42,793 bases of DNA. Origin: Bacteroidales bacterium (GTDB lineage Bacteria; Bacteroidota; Bacteroidia; Bacteroidales; P3). Shown piece by piece: positions 16,823-26,900 of this stretch. The notes beneath the pieces were generated by a model that searched no databases, was not told where the DNA came from, and saw nothing but the letters and a program-made list of their open reading frames with translations. The position numbers and the translations under genes are program-made. The stretch lies in NCBI GenBank assembly GCA_017454015.1, contig JAFTDW010000014.1:1-42793 (forward strand), given 5' to 3'. Numbering within the stretch: position 1 is the stretch's first letter; the number at the start of each line of letters is the position of its first letter.

Positions 16823-17941
16823 TTAGTCTGCTTCGTATATCAGGAGCTGGCCTTCGGCGTAGATGAAGAGCATCGGGTCTTTGTCGTTTTTCTTGAGGAT
16901 CCAGCAGCCGCCGTTCTCACGGTCTATCTCCATGCGGCAGTATTTGCGGCTCACCTCTTGCTCGGCCAGCAGATGGTCGTCGCGGTCGAATACTTGGAGG
17001 TAGTTCTTGCCGTCGGTGTCGCGGATGAGGGCGTACATGTAGTCGCCACTTATGGCGTATGCTATGAGATCCGTGTTGTATTTCTCGCGCACATACTCGC
17101 GCACCACAACCACATCGGTCACATGGTAGTCATACCAGTAGCTGTTGCAGTAGAACCAGAAGCCGGGCCAGAATATGGGACGCGGGGGCAGCGGGTGCCA
17201 GAAGACGGGGTGCATGTGCATCATGTGGTGATGGATGGGGTGGTGGAAGTAGGGTGCAGGATGTATGCGTCTGTGCGAAGGGGGCATGGGGCCGGGGTGA
17301 CCCGGTGTGCCGTAGTGCGGGTGACGGTCGCCCGACGGACGGTCGCCGACGCGTGCGGGAGCACCGCCACGCGAGGAGGGATGGTTAACCCTGCCGCTCG
17401 GAGGCACAGGGGCGTCGCGATGGACGCCTGCAGGACGCGTGGAGGAGGGATGACCGCCTTCGCGGCCGCTGTGTACAGTGCCGCTGGGTCTGTCGGAGAC
17501 GCGGGAGCCACTCGGCCTGCCGGGGGCGCCGGAGACACGGGAGCTGCTCGGTGCGCCGGAGACGCGTGAACTGCTCGGAGCACCGGAGACGCGGGGACTG
17601 CTGGATCTGCTCGGAGCACTGGAGACGCGGGGACTGCTGGATCTGCTCGGAGCACTAGAGTGCGACACCGAACTTGAGGAGGAACGCGAGTAGGAAGAGC
17701 TGCGGCTACTCGACGAGCTGCTATGGCTGCTCACCGACGAACTCGACCGCGAACTGCCGCTATATCCACCGCCGCCACGCGACGAGCTGCTGTGACTTAC
17801 CGACGAACTGTGGCTGCCGCCGCCACCACCATGACTGCCGCCGCCGTGGCTGCCGCCACCGCCGCGTCCTTGCGCCCACACAGGGCTGCATGCCAATGCC
17901 AGCGATATGCCGACTGCTGCAAAAAACTTGAATGCTTTCAT
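16823..17941 (-). CDS. Exported Ser/Gly/His-rich low-complexity protein
   Basis: This 372-residue protein starts at the ATG at 17939-17941, preceded by AAGGAG 6-10 bases upstream, an unusually good ribosome-binding site for this phylum. The frame stays open further upstream but that part is not needed. A signal peptide (MKAFKFFAAVGISLALACSP) is followed by Gly/Ser-His repeats (SHGGGSHGGGG) and Ser runs. Next are tandem repeats of the PSRSSSPRVS and PSSSRVSGA types, a Pro/Arg/His-rich stretch (HHPIHHHMMHMHPVFWHP), and an aromatic segment FWPGFWFYCNSYWYDYH. A C-terminal domain of about 85 residues looks like a small beta fold (DYMYALIRDTDGKNYLQVFD). I do not recognise a family. The His-rich part could bind metal; that is a guess. 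Confidence 0.8.
   Translation of the reverse strand: MKAFKFFAAVGISLALACSPVWAQGRGGGGSHGGGSHGGGGGSHSSSVSHSSSSRGGGGYSGSSRSSSSVSSHSSSSSSRSSSYSRSSSSSVSHSSAPSRSSSPRVSSAPSRSSSPRVSGAPSSSRVSGAPSSSRVSGAPGRPSGSRVSDRPSGTVHSGREGGHPSSTRPAGVHRDAPVPPSGRVNHPSSRGGAPARVGDRPSGDRHPHYGTPGHPGPMPPSHRRIHPAPYFHHPIHHHMMHMHPVFWHPLPPRPIFWPGFWFYCNSYWYDYHVTDVVVVREYVREKYNTDLIAYAISGDYMYALIRDTDGKNYLQVFDRDDHLLAEQEVSRKYCRMEIDRENGGCWILKKNDKDPMLFIYAEGQLLIYEAD
17531..17656 (-). repeat. Coding minisatellite: 2 x 27 bp plus 2 x 36 bp tandem repeats
   Basis: Units at 17531-17557 and 17558-17584 are similar 27-mers. Units at 17585-17620 and 17621-17656 are identical 36-mers starting GGAGACGCGGGGACTGCTGG on the plus strand. They encode 9- and 12-residue Ser/Pro/Arg repeats. 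Confidence 0.9.
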
Positions 17942-17985
17942 TTTGAACTCCTTTCTTATTTGGTTAGGTGTTTCGTTTCTCAATG

Positions 17986-17993
17986 CAAAGTTA
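17986..17993 (-). promoter_or_regulatory. Candidate Bacteroidota -7 box (TAACTTTG) for the Ser/His-rich gene
   Basis: The minus strand reads TAACTTTG, fitting TAnnTTTG, 45 bases before the start codon. A clear -33 box is not visible; only T-rich sequence lies near the right distance. Confidence 0.4.
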
Positions 17994-18075
17994 CACACTT
18001 CCCACAAGGAAAAACCCGAAACCTCAACCTATTTTTCCGAAAGAGTTTTTTTTGTCACATAATCAAAGGTTACAA

Positions 18076-18123
18076 AACCCATAAACGATTAAACCCTATA
18101 ACCTTATAACCCTAAAAAACCTA
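18076..18123. repeat. Telomere-like intergenic repeat (C-rich on plus strand)
   Basis: Words AAACCCATAAACGATTAAAC, CCTATAACC, TTATAACCC and CTAAAAAACC end at the stop of the aspartate kinase gene. Confidence 0.8.
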
Positions 18124-19383
18124 TCACCCTACAACCACCAGTTGTATTGTGTTTCGGCTGCGCTGCTGCAACAATATGCCGCGTCCGGCTACCACACGCT
18201 GCACCACCTCCTCGTTATAATAGCGCACGGTGATGAGCTGCAAACCGCGGTTGTAACGCAGCTTGAAGCTGTCCGACAGCTGTGTCCTGAGTAGCGAGAG
18301 CAGCAGCTCGTTGTCGTCGACGCAGAGCGAGAAGCTTAGCGCCGAGTTCTGCATCATGTTGACCTTCACGCCCGTATCCGACAGCACTCCGAATATTTTC
18401 TGAAGGTTGTCCTCGGCAATGAACGAGAAATCCTTGGGCATTATGCTGAGCAGCACTTGGTTGCCCTTCACTATGTAAAGCGGTGTGAGTGGCTCTATGG
18501 CCTTGTAGGGTCCCACTGTGGACCCTTCGGCATCGGGCACCAGGAAGGATTTTATGAAAAGCGGGATGTTTTTGTTCTGCAACGGTTTCACCGTCTTGGG
18601 GTGAATGACGCTGGCGCCGTAGTAGGCCAGCTCAATGGCCTCGTTGTAGGGTATGCGGGCTATCTTGCGTGTGTTGGCGAAGTATTTGGGGTCGGCATCC
18701 AGAAAGCCATCGACATCTTTCCATATTGTCATGCTTTCGGCTCCCAAGGCATAAGAGAGTATGGCTGCCGAATAGTCGGAGCCTTCGCGCCCAAGGGTGG
18801 TGGTGGTGCCGTCGCTGCCACCGGCAATAAAGCCTTGAGTGACTACCATCGTGCAGCCGGAGTGCAGCAACGCCTTGATTCTGTCGCGCACTTTTCGGGA
18901 GGTCTGGTCCCACTGCACACGCCCTTCGCGGTGGTTGTTGTCGGTAACTATCAGCTGTCGCACATCCTCCCACCTGTTGGCCATGCCTATGCTTTCGAGA
19001 TAGGCGCTCACTATGGTTGTGGATATCAGCTCGCCGTAGCTCACTATGCTGTCGTAGGCTTGGTCGTAGCAGCTTGTGTCGGCGTCGGCGTACTGCGCCA
19101 CGGCGCACCGCAGGCTGTCCAGCAGAGCCTGCAGGCTCTCCCCCACCCTGTTCTCTATGTCGAGCTCCCGCACTATTTGCTGGTGATAGTCGGCGACCTG
19201 ACTGACGGCCTCCACGGCTTGTCCGCCACCGAGCACCAGTTTCTCGAGGGCGTTGGTGGTCTTGCCCATGGCCGACACGACTACAAGCAACGGCACGTCG
19301 TGGTGCCGCCTCACTATCTCGGCCATGTTGCGCACCGCAGCGGCGCTGTTGACCGAAGCCCCTCCAAACTTGAAAACTTTCAT
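18124..19383 (-). CDS. lysC: Aspartate kinase (monofunctional)
   Basis: This 419-residue enzyme phosphorylates aspartate, the first step towards lysine/diaminopimelate, threonine and methionine. The N-terminal kinase domain opens with KVFKFGGASV, has VVVSAMGKTTNAL, and carries the substrate-binding and nucleotide motifs LGREGSDYSAAILSYAL and WKDVDGFLDADP. The C-terminal third has two ACT-type regions (about 300-419), beginning LLSIMPKDFSFIAEDNL and NMMQNSALSFSLCVDD, where feedback control by amino acids would act. It is not fused to homoserine dehydrogenase. It starts at the ATG at 19381-19383. It lies 203 bases downstream of smpB, across a repeat-rich gap. The lysC symbol is by function; which isozyme this is cannot be told. 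Confidence 0.93.
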   Translation of the reverse strand: MKVFKFGGASVNSAAAVRNMAEIVRRHHDVPLLVVVSAMGKTTNALEKLVLGGGQAVEAVSQVADYHQQIVRELDIENRVGESLQALLDSLRCAVAQYADADTSCYDQAYDSIVSYGELISTTIVSAYLESIGMANRWEDVRQLIVTDNNHREGRVQWDQTSRKVRDRIKALLHSGCTMVVTQGFIAGGSDGTTTTLGREGSDYSAAILSYALGAESMTIWKDVDGFLDADPKYFANTRKIARIPYNEAIELAYYGASVIHPKTVKPLQNKNIPLFIKSFLVPDAEGSTVGPYKAIEPLTPLYIVKGNQVLLSIMPKDFSFIAEDNLQKIFGVLSDTGVKVNMMQNSALSFSLCVDDNELLLSLLRTQLSDSFKLRYNRGLQLITVRYYNEEVVQRVVAGRGILLQQRSRNTIQLVVVG

Positions 19384-19397
19384 TGTCTTAGCAGCTA

Positions 19398-19440
19398 ATA
19401 AAAACCTTATAACCTTTAAACCTTAAAACCCTATAACCTA
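19398..19440. repeat. Telomere-like intergenic repeat (C-rich on plus strand)
   Basis: AAAACCTTATAACCTTTAAA, CCTTAAAACC and CCTATAACC words lie just upstream of the aspartate kinase start. Confidence 0.8.
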
Positions 19441-19471
19441 TATGTTTATATTATCGTTATTTTTATGATTC

Positions 19472-19560
19472 TGCCCTTACAGGGCGCTACTGCAACTTGC
19501 CGATTTACCCAGGGCGGTGCCCAGGGGCTGATTGATTTATGCCCTTTCATGGGCGATTTA
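19472..19560. repeat. Palindrome-rich intergenic element
   Basis: Three short inverted repeats with GCCC/GGGC arms follow each other: GCCCTTACAGGGC (19473-19485), a CCCAGGGCGGTGCCCAGGGG block (19508-19527), and GCCCTTTCATGGGC (19541-19554). The element is set between two telomere-like runs in the gap between lysC and smpB. From memory, similar GCCCTTTCAGGGC-containing repeats are scattered in Bacteroidota intergenic regions. Confidence 0.7.
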
Positions 19561-19586
19561 TAAAATAACCCTTGAACCTTTTAACC
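19561..19586. repeat. Telomere-like intergenic repeat (C-rich on plus strand)
   Basis: AACCCTTGAACCTTTTAACC-type words lie immediately downstream of the smpB stop, and they run into the first bases of its 3' end. Confidence 0.7.
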
Positions 19587-20042
19587 CTAAAACCTTATAT
19601 GTCGCTGTATGTCGCGCTTGACCTCTTTCTCTTTTATTGCCTCGCGCTTGTCGTAGGTCTTCTTGCCTCGGGCAAGGGATATATCGAGCTTGGCGTATCC
19701 GCGTTCGTCGATGTAGAGGAGTGTGGGGACTATGGTGAAGCCTCGTTCCTTGACTTTGTTCTGCAGCTTACGCAGCTCACGGCGGGTAAGCAGCAATTTG
19801 CGGTCGCGCTTGGACTGATGGTTGATGAAACCGCCAAAGCGGTACTCGGAGATATGCATCTGCCGCACAAAAAGCTCGTTACCGAGGAAGGCGCAGTAGG
19901 CGTCGTTGATGTTGGCCTTGCCGTCGCGTATTGATTTTATCTCGGTACCAGCAAGCACCAGCCCCGCGGTGAAGCTCTCCAACAGGTAATACTCATGCTC
20001 CGCCCGCTTGTTCTTTATATCTATTACGTGTTTGGCTTCCAT
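19587..20042 (-). CDS. smpB: SsrA (tmRNA)-binding protein SmpB
   Basis: This protein of about 151 residues binds tmRNA and delivers it to stalled ribosomes in trans-translation. Family blocks are IKNKRAEHEYYLLESFTAGL, LAGTEIKSIRDGKANI, DAYCAFLGNELFVRQMHISEY, RDRKLLLTRREL and the basic C-terminal tail DKREAIKEKEVKRDIQR. The ATG at 20040-20042 (MEAKHVIDIKN) is preferred over an upstream TTG at 20049-20051. No tmRNA gene is seen in this window. The gene is bracketed by telomere-like repeats. Confidence 0.96.
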   Translation of the reverse strand: MEAKHVIDIKNKRAEHEYYLLESFTAGLVLAGTEIKSIRDGKANINDAYCAFLGNELFVRQMHISEYRFGGFINHQSKRDRKLLLTRRELRKLQNKVKERGFTIVPTLLYIDERGYAKLDISLARGKKTYDKREAIKEKEVKRDIQRHIRF

Positions 20043-20045
20043 AAC

Positions 20046-20119
20046 ACCCAAAAAACAATAGCCTTATAACCCTATAACCTTTAAACCTTATAACCTTTAA
20101 ACCTTAAAACCCTATAACC
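20046..20119. repeat. Telomere-like intergenic repeat (C-rich on plus strand)
   Basis: TTATAACCCTATAACCTTTA, AACCTTATAACC, TTTAAACC and TTAAAACCC words fill the gap between smpB and the lipoprotein gene. Confidence 0.85.
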
Positions 20120-20863
20120 TTATTCGTAGAGTTTTTCGAGTATCTTGTTTACCAATAGCCGGCGGCTGGAGAAGATGCCGGTGAAGGTGACTTTGGGGAA
20201 GAGGCTGACAAGGAGCTGGTCGACCCGCTGCTGGTCGTTGAGGAAATCTATGTCGTATTGTATGCCGTCGCGGTAGGCTCGGTTGTAGATATGTGTGATG
20301 GAGTCGATGCCCGACTGGGTGACGTAGCGTGCCTCGACGTTGTTGAACTTGCCTGTAACCTGCTTGCCGTAGCCAGGGAAACTGGTGAGCTCAATGTTGC
20401 CGCCGCCGGAGCATAGAAACTGGGAGGTGTCGCTTAGCGCTATAAGGAACATGTTGGTGTTGCCGTCGAGGGTGGAGAGGATGTCGCGCACCAAGAAATG
20501 GTGGAGCCTGTCGACCGTCACCTGATTGGAGAGCTGGTACTGTCCGCGGGCTGTGTCGACCAACTGACACCCCATGTAGGGATAGGTGAGGCTGGAGATG
20601 GCGGAGAGGTTGACATTGGCGCCAATGGTGACGTTGCCTGTTGCCGAGCCGTCGAGTATGTCGGTCATGCAGGACTTGAAGTTGATGGTGCTTATGCCTG
20701 CCTGGTAGCAGATACCCAGCGAGTCGTCGACTTGTATGGTTATCTCCCCGAGGTAGCCGTCGCCGGCGTCGTCAATGCCATCCTTGACTTTCTGGCAGGA
20801 GAAGGTGAAGAACAGCACGGTGACAAAGGACAGTATGTATGCGGTGGATTTGATAGATGGCAT
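20120..20863 (-). CDS. Putative lipoprotein of unknown function
   Basis: This 247-residue protein has a signal sequence ending in a lipobox-like FTFSC (Cys at about residue 23), so it is probably lipid-anchored. The mature part is mixed alpha/beta, with GYLGEITIQVDDSLGICYQA, LSAISSLTYPYMGCQLVDTA and a C-terminal VTFTGIFSSRRLLVNKILEK. I recognise no family. It starts 61 bases after the stop of the giant T9SS repeat protein on the same strand, so the two may be co-transcribed and functionally linked. That link is inferred from position only. Confidence 0.8.
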   Translation of the reverse strand: MPSIKSTAYILSFVTVLFFTFSCQKVKDGIDDAGDGYLGEITIQVDDSLGICYQAGISTINFKSCMTDILDGSATGNVTIGANVNLSAISSLTYPYMGCQLVDTARGQYQLSNQVTVDRLHHFLVRDILSTLDGNTNMFLIALSDTSQFLCSGGGNIELTSFPGYGKQVTGKFNNVEARYVTQSGIDSITHIYNRAYRDGIQYDIDFLNDQQRVDQLLVSLFPKVTFTGIFSSRRLLVNKILEKLYE

Positions 20864-20867
20864 AAAA

Positions 20868-20916
20868 CCTGTGGGTTAGGGGTGGAGGGTTGGAAGGGTT
20901 TAGGGGTGGAATGCTA
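20868..20916. repeat. Telomere-like intergenic repeat (G-rich on plus strand)
   Basis: GTGGGTTAGGGGTGGAGGGT and GGAAGGGTTTAGGGG words lie between the lipoprotein gene and the giant repeat protein gene. The orientation is that of the copy at 13585-13652. Confidence 0.75.
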
Positions 20917-20924
20917 TTGGGGGG

Positions 20925-23900
20925 TTATCTTATCAGCAAGACGGTGCCGCGCTTGGACAGTTGCTTCTCTTCGGAGACGGTGATGTCGTTGTAGTAGATG
21001 ATGTAGATGTAGTTGCCTTGCGGCTGCTTGATGTTTTTGTAGGTACCGTCCCATGCCTCATTGATGTCCTCGCTCTCGAAGACTGTCTCGCCCAAACGGT
21101 TGTATATATATATGTGGTAACCCACAAAGCCTTCGCCTTCGACGCGGAAACGGTTGTTCTCGGCCTCATCGGGGGTGAATGCCGAAGGCACATAGACGGT
21201 GGAGCGATAGAGTGGCACGACGGCGCGTGCACTGTCGCGGCAACGGTCGCTGACAACCTTGAGGAGTATGGTGACGGAGTCGCTCTCAAGCGGAGTGGGG
21301 TATTCGATACGCACATCGCCACCCATGAACTCGTTGTTGATGTACCAGTAGCGGTCGCTGGTGCCGATGCTACGGTCGATGGCGGTAATGGTCATGTTCT
21401 CGTAGGTGAGGAACGACGGGGTGTACTCCATATTGGCGACAACACGCGGCAGGGGTATGAGGGTGACCTGTGCGCTGTTGGGGCACAAAGGAGTTTCGTG
21501 GTAGTCGGCATAGACGGAGTAGACGGTGGCCTCGGAGGGCTGGACCCAGATGGCGGTGTCGTGCTCATGGCCTTCGATAAGTGTGTCGACAGGGCCGCTG
21601 CCCCACACGAAATACATGCCCTCGTCGATGGAAAGGCGGAGACGGTACTGCGAGTTGTAGCAGTCCTTGGTGTAGCTTATCCTGATGTCGGGCGGCTGGA
21701 GCTCGAGCAGGTCGAGGCGCACCACGCTGTCGCAGCCGTCGACGTTGGTGAACACGTCGGTGTAGGTGCCGCCGCGTGTGAGTATCTGCCCACGGTAGTT
21801 GTAGTCGCTGCCAGAGCAGATGGAGTCGACGAGTATGGTGCTGTCGGGGTAGAAGCGGACGAAGTGGAGCGTCACGATGCTGTCGCAGCCTGTGATGTTG
21901 GTGAGAGTGTCGGAGACCTCGTCGACAGACTCTTCAAAGGTGCGGCCGCCCCAGTAGAGGGGTTCGCAGCTGGTGCGCGACTCACTACGACGGTTGGCAC
22001 GTCCTAAGGTAAGGTGCAGGTGTACCACGCTGTCGCAGCCGTTGCGACCTTCGAGGGTGACGGTGGGCAGCATAGTGCTGAGGGTGTAGGTCTGGCCGTC
22101 ACGCCACACATATCTGTCGCAAGCATGAATCTCTTCGATAACATCTACGGTGTCGACAACTATGAGTCGGTAGGCGACAATACTGTCGCGCCCGTCGGCT
22201 GTGCGGTAGGTGTAGTAGCGGGTGCCCGCCTGCTCAAAATAGAGAGACTCCCACATGATAGGCAGGCTGTTGCTGCAGACCGTCATTGTCAGCGTGGTGT
22301 CGTAGTTGCGCACCACTATGAGGCTATAGACCACCAGGCTGTCGCAGCCCCACTGGTTGTGCAGATCGGTGACGAGGATGTTGGTGTCCGACTGGCATAT
22401 AGAGCCATTGATGGCAGTCCACGGCAGCTGGTACTCAAAGATAGTGTCGCGATGGTAGGTGTACGGCGAGTGGCTGTGCATGTGGAAGGTGATTGTAAGG
22501 GTGCTGTCCTCGCCATGCTGGCCGCCTCCGGGGAAGAGGTGGGTGACGGTGGCATCCTCTATGATGCGGTGACCGTTCCATGTCATGGGACCGCAGATGT
22601 TGGTGTCGGCAGTGTCGAATATGTTGCGGCGCACATAGAGGGAGTAGATTATCATGCTGTCGCATATATCGCCGTTGGGAATCATGAACTCGCGGTTGGT
22701 GACGGTGTCGCCGTAGGTATAGGTCTCGCCGTTGACTGTGATGGACCACGGCAGCTGGTTTTCCACTATGGTGTCGCGAATGACCGACTCGCTGCTGTGG
22801 AGAGTTATGAGGTTGAAGATGGTGATGCTGTCGACGCCATACTGTCCGCCACCTTTGACGGTGTCGCAGACGGTGATGTCGGTGGTGAGCTGACGCCCAC
22901 GCCACACGATAGGCAGGTCGTACTCACAGAGTTGGCTGTCGATGGTGTGTCGCACATTCCAGCGCACATATAAGTTATAGGTGATGTTGCTGTCACAACC
23001 ATTGGCGTTGGCGATGAGCACTGTGCTATCGGTAAGCATGTTGCTTGCCATGATGCCGCCGAAGCTGTTGGTGTCGTAGGTCACGCCGTTGAAGGTCCAG
23101 GGCAGCTGGTTCTCGAGTATGGTGTCGCTGACTGTGGAGCTTGTATTACGGTGTATGTGGAGGTTCATGACCACAATGGAGTCCACCTCGCGGTTGCCCG
23201 GACGTGCGGCACGGAGGACGTCGCTTTGCCTGACGTCGTCGGTGGTGGAGTTTTCGAAGGTGCGGTTGCCCCAAGTCAGAGGCAGATAGTTCTCGCAGGT
23301 ATCGGCATAGAGTGTGTCGTAGACGTTCCAGTATACAAAGAGATGGTAATGGATGTTGCTGTCGCAACCCACGGCGTTGCCGATAGTGATGATGCTCTTG
23401 GCGACGTAGTCGTAGAACACCACAGTGGTGTCTCTTGTCACGAAGCTGTAGCCGTCGGGCAGGAACTGGTTCTCCACTATAGTGTCGTAGTAGTTGCTGT
23501 CGGTGGAGTATTTGATGGTTAAGTGGAGGTAGTCGGTACTGTCGCAGCCGTGGACATTGGAGGAGTCGAGCAGGCGTATATCCTCGTAAGAGCGTTTGTA
23601 CCAAGTGCCGTTCCAGACAAGGCTGTCGCACGCCGTGAGGGTGCTGTGGCCGCTGTTGCGGTAGTTGACGGTGAGGGTGAGGGTGAGAATACTGTCGCAG
23701 CCATAGACGTTGGCGCTGTCGAAGATATGCTGCGGCGTGTAGACCACGGAGCTGTGATCAATACCATTCTCCTTACCATACCAACTGCCGTACCACAGCA
23801 GGCTGTCGCATACCTCGGCCACGGTGTCGCCGGTGGACCTGTAGTTGACGGTGAGGTCGAGGGTGAGGATACTGTCGCAGTTCTCGATGTTGCCGTCGTA

Positions 23901-26900
23901 GAAGATGTGAACCGGAGCCGGGCTGTAGTGAACGACAGGCTCGTGGTCGGCGCCATTCTCATTGCCGTAGATGGAGTCGTACCAGATGATGCTGTCGCAC
24001 ACTATGGCAGTGTCGCCGCCATAGGAGCTGTGGCGCACCTGATATAGGCAGAGGTAGGCTGTACTGTCGCAGCCCACGGCGTTGACAAGGTGTACAATAT
24101 CGGTAGTGGGATGCTCGTTGGCGGCAAACCAGTCGTTGGTCTGGTAGTATGTGGAGTCGTTGTACCAGTGCAGGCTGTCGCAGACACTGAGGCTGTCAAT
24201 GCCCGTGGTGCTGTAGCGCACCGTGAGGTTGAGGGTTACAAGGCTGTCGCAACCAGCGGCGTTGATGCGGTGTATGGTGTCGGTAGTGTTGGCGGTGTCG
24301 TAGAGGCTACCATTGTGCCAGCGCAAACTGTCGCACACATCCAAAATGTCAACGGCGGTATTGCTGTAGCGCACCGTGAGGTTGAGCGAGAGCAGGCTGT
24401 CGCAACCAGCGGCATTGGCCATGTGTAACGTGTCGGTAGTGTTGGAGGCGAGATAGAGGCTGTCGTTGCCATCGCTCCAGCGCAGGCTGTCGCACACATC
24501 ATATACAAATATGGAGTCACTGCTGTAGCGCACCGTGAGATTGAGGGTCACAAGGCTGTCGCAGCCCACGGCATTGACGCGGTGTACTGTGTCGCTGTTG
24601 TTGGCCTCGGTGTAGAGGCTGTCGTTGCCAGAAGTCCAGCGCAGGCTGTCGCACACATTGAAGCTGTCGATGGCAGTGGTGCTGTAGCGCACGGTAAGGT
24701 TGAGCGAGAGCAAACTGTCGCAACCCACAGCATTGATCCGGTGTACTGTGTCGGTGTTGTTGGTGGCGAGATAGAGGCTGTCGTTGCCATCGCTCCAGCG
24801 CAGGCTGTCGCACACATTGTACGTGAACGTGGAGTCGCTGCTGTAGCGCACAGTGAGGATGAGGCTTACAAGGCTGTCGCAGCCCACGGCATTGGTCAAA
24901 CGAGCGGCATCCTCGTAGTTGGAGGCTGTATAGAGATTGTTGTTGGCGCTCCAACGCAGACTGTCGCACACATCGAAGGTATCGATGTGGGAAGTGCTGT
25001 AGCGCACGGTGAGGTTGAGGGTAACAAGACTGTCGCAACCTCCGGCATTGACGCGATGGATAGTATCGGTGGTGTTGGCAGTGTCGTAGAGGATGTTGTT
25101 GTACCAGCGCAGGCTGTCGCACACGTCGAAACTGTCAACTGCCGTATTGCTGTAATGAACCGTGAGGTTGAGGGTTACCACGCTGTCGCAGTTGGCAACA
25201 TTGGGAATGGTATATGTGGCGGTGTCGTTGCTGGCAGTATACATCACACTGTCTATCCACATCATACTGTCGCACGCCATAATACTGTCTATGCCCGTGT
25301 TGCTGTAGTTTACCGTAAGGTCGAGGATTATGACACTGTCGCAGCCCTCCGATGTGAAGTACCTGATAGTGTCGCCGTAAGAGTTGTCGTAGTACCAGTC
25401 GCCGTTGTCCCACTGCAGGCTGTCGCACACTATGCGGGTATCGGGGGTCTCGACGCTATAGTGGACGGTGAGGTTTAGCACGACAACACTGTCGCAACCC
25501 ACGGCATTGCTGATGGTATAGGTGATGGCGCCCGTGGTGTCGGTGGTGTAATAGACCTCGTCGTCTATCCACTGCAGGCTGTCGCACACTATGTTGGTGT
25601 CGGTGTATTCGGTGCTGTAGTTGACGGTGAGATAGAGTGTGTCGACGCTTGGACAGCCGTCGGCGGTGTTGTAGCTGTTGTAGTATGTACCCGAGACGTT
25701 ATAGTTATTAGTGCTGTCGTTGTTTATCCATTCGTAGTTGTCGCACGCCGTGTCGGCAAAACCGGCACTGGTGTTGTGGTAGACAGTGAGCAGCAACGTG
25801 TCTACGGCATTGCACCCGTCGACAGAAGTGAAATGGTGGTAATGGGTGTCTGAAGCCGTGAAAGTGTAGACGCTGTCCCGCACACGCCACACAAAGGTGT
25901 CGCAGGCAAAGGTGTCGTACACGGTGTCGTATTTCGGGAATATGGTAAGGTTAAGTGTGACTATGCTGTCACATCCCACTGCATTTGTGAAGTGTACTGT
26001 GTCGGTGTTGTTGCTTGCGTAATACATACTGTCGTTGCCCGACGTCCAGCGCAGACTGTCGCACACGCTGAAGCTATCGATTGCAACGGTGCTGTGGCGC
26101 AGCGTAAGGTTGAGGGTGATGATGCTGTCGCAACCCGACACACTGCTTATAGTATCGAAGGTGGCTGTGTCGGTTTCGTAGGCATACCATGTGCCATGCC
26201 ACAACAGGCTGTCGCAGACGTTAAAGACCTCGGTGTCTCGCACATAGTTGGTGATGACGAGGTGCAGCGTGTCGGCAATGATGCAGCCATGCTCCGAGAG
26301 GGTGTCGTAGATGTAGATACCCGATTGGGTGTATGTGCTGTCGTTCCACACGTAATGGTCGCACGCAGGGATGGTGTCGTTTCTATACGAGGAGTTGTAG
26401 ACCGTGAGTCTGAGGGTGTCGGTTGTGTAGCAGCTGTTGGGAGCCCTGTAGTAGTAGGTGTAGACTCCGGTAGTGTCGTGCCGCTGGTCGTGCCACCAAA
26501 TGCTGTCGCAAACAACGGAGTCGATAGACACCGGCACGGAGTGGCGTATCACGAGGTTGATAGAGTCGCGGCTCTCGCAGCCGTTGTCATCAAGATAGAC
26601 GCTTACATAGAGACCATCCTCCCTATAGGTACTGTCGGAGAGCCTCCAGTAGAAACTGTCGCATTCCACAGTGTAGCTGTAGGAGTGGTGGCTTGCGTAT
26701 ATGGTGTCGAGCACCAGCGTGTCGACCAACGGGCAGAGATTGTGAACAGTATCAAGTCTCGTATCAGTGTATACGCCGGCGGTTGTGTAGGTGTTGCCGC
26801 GCCACACATATTGCTCGCATCCCTCCACGGTGTCGCAGTTCGGCGCCTCACGGACAACCGTAAGATTGAGCGTTACAAGGCTGTCGCAGCCGTTTGCAGT

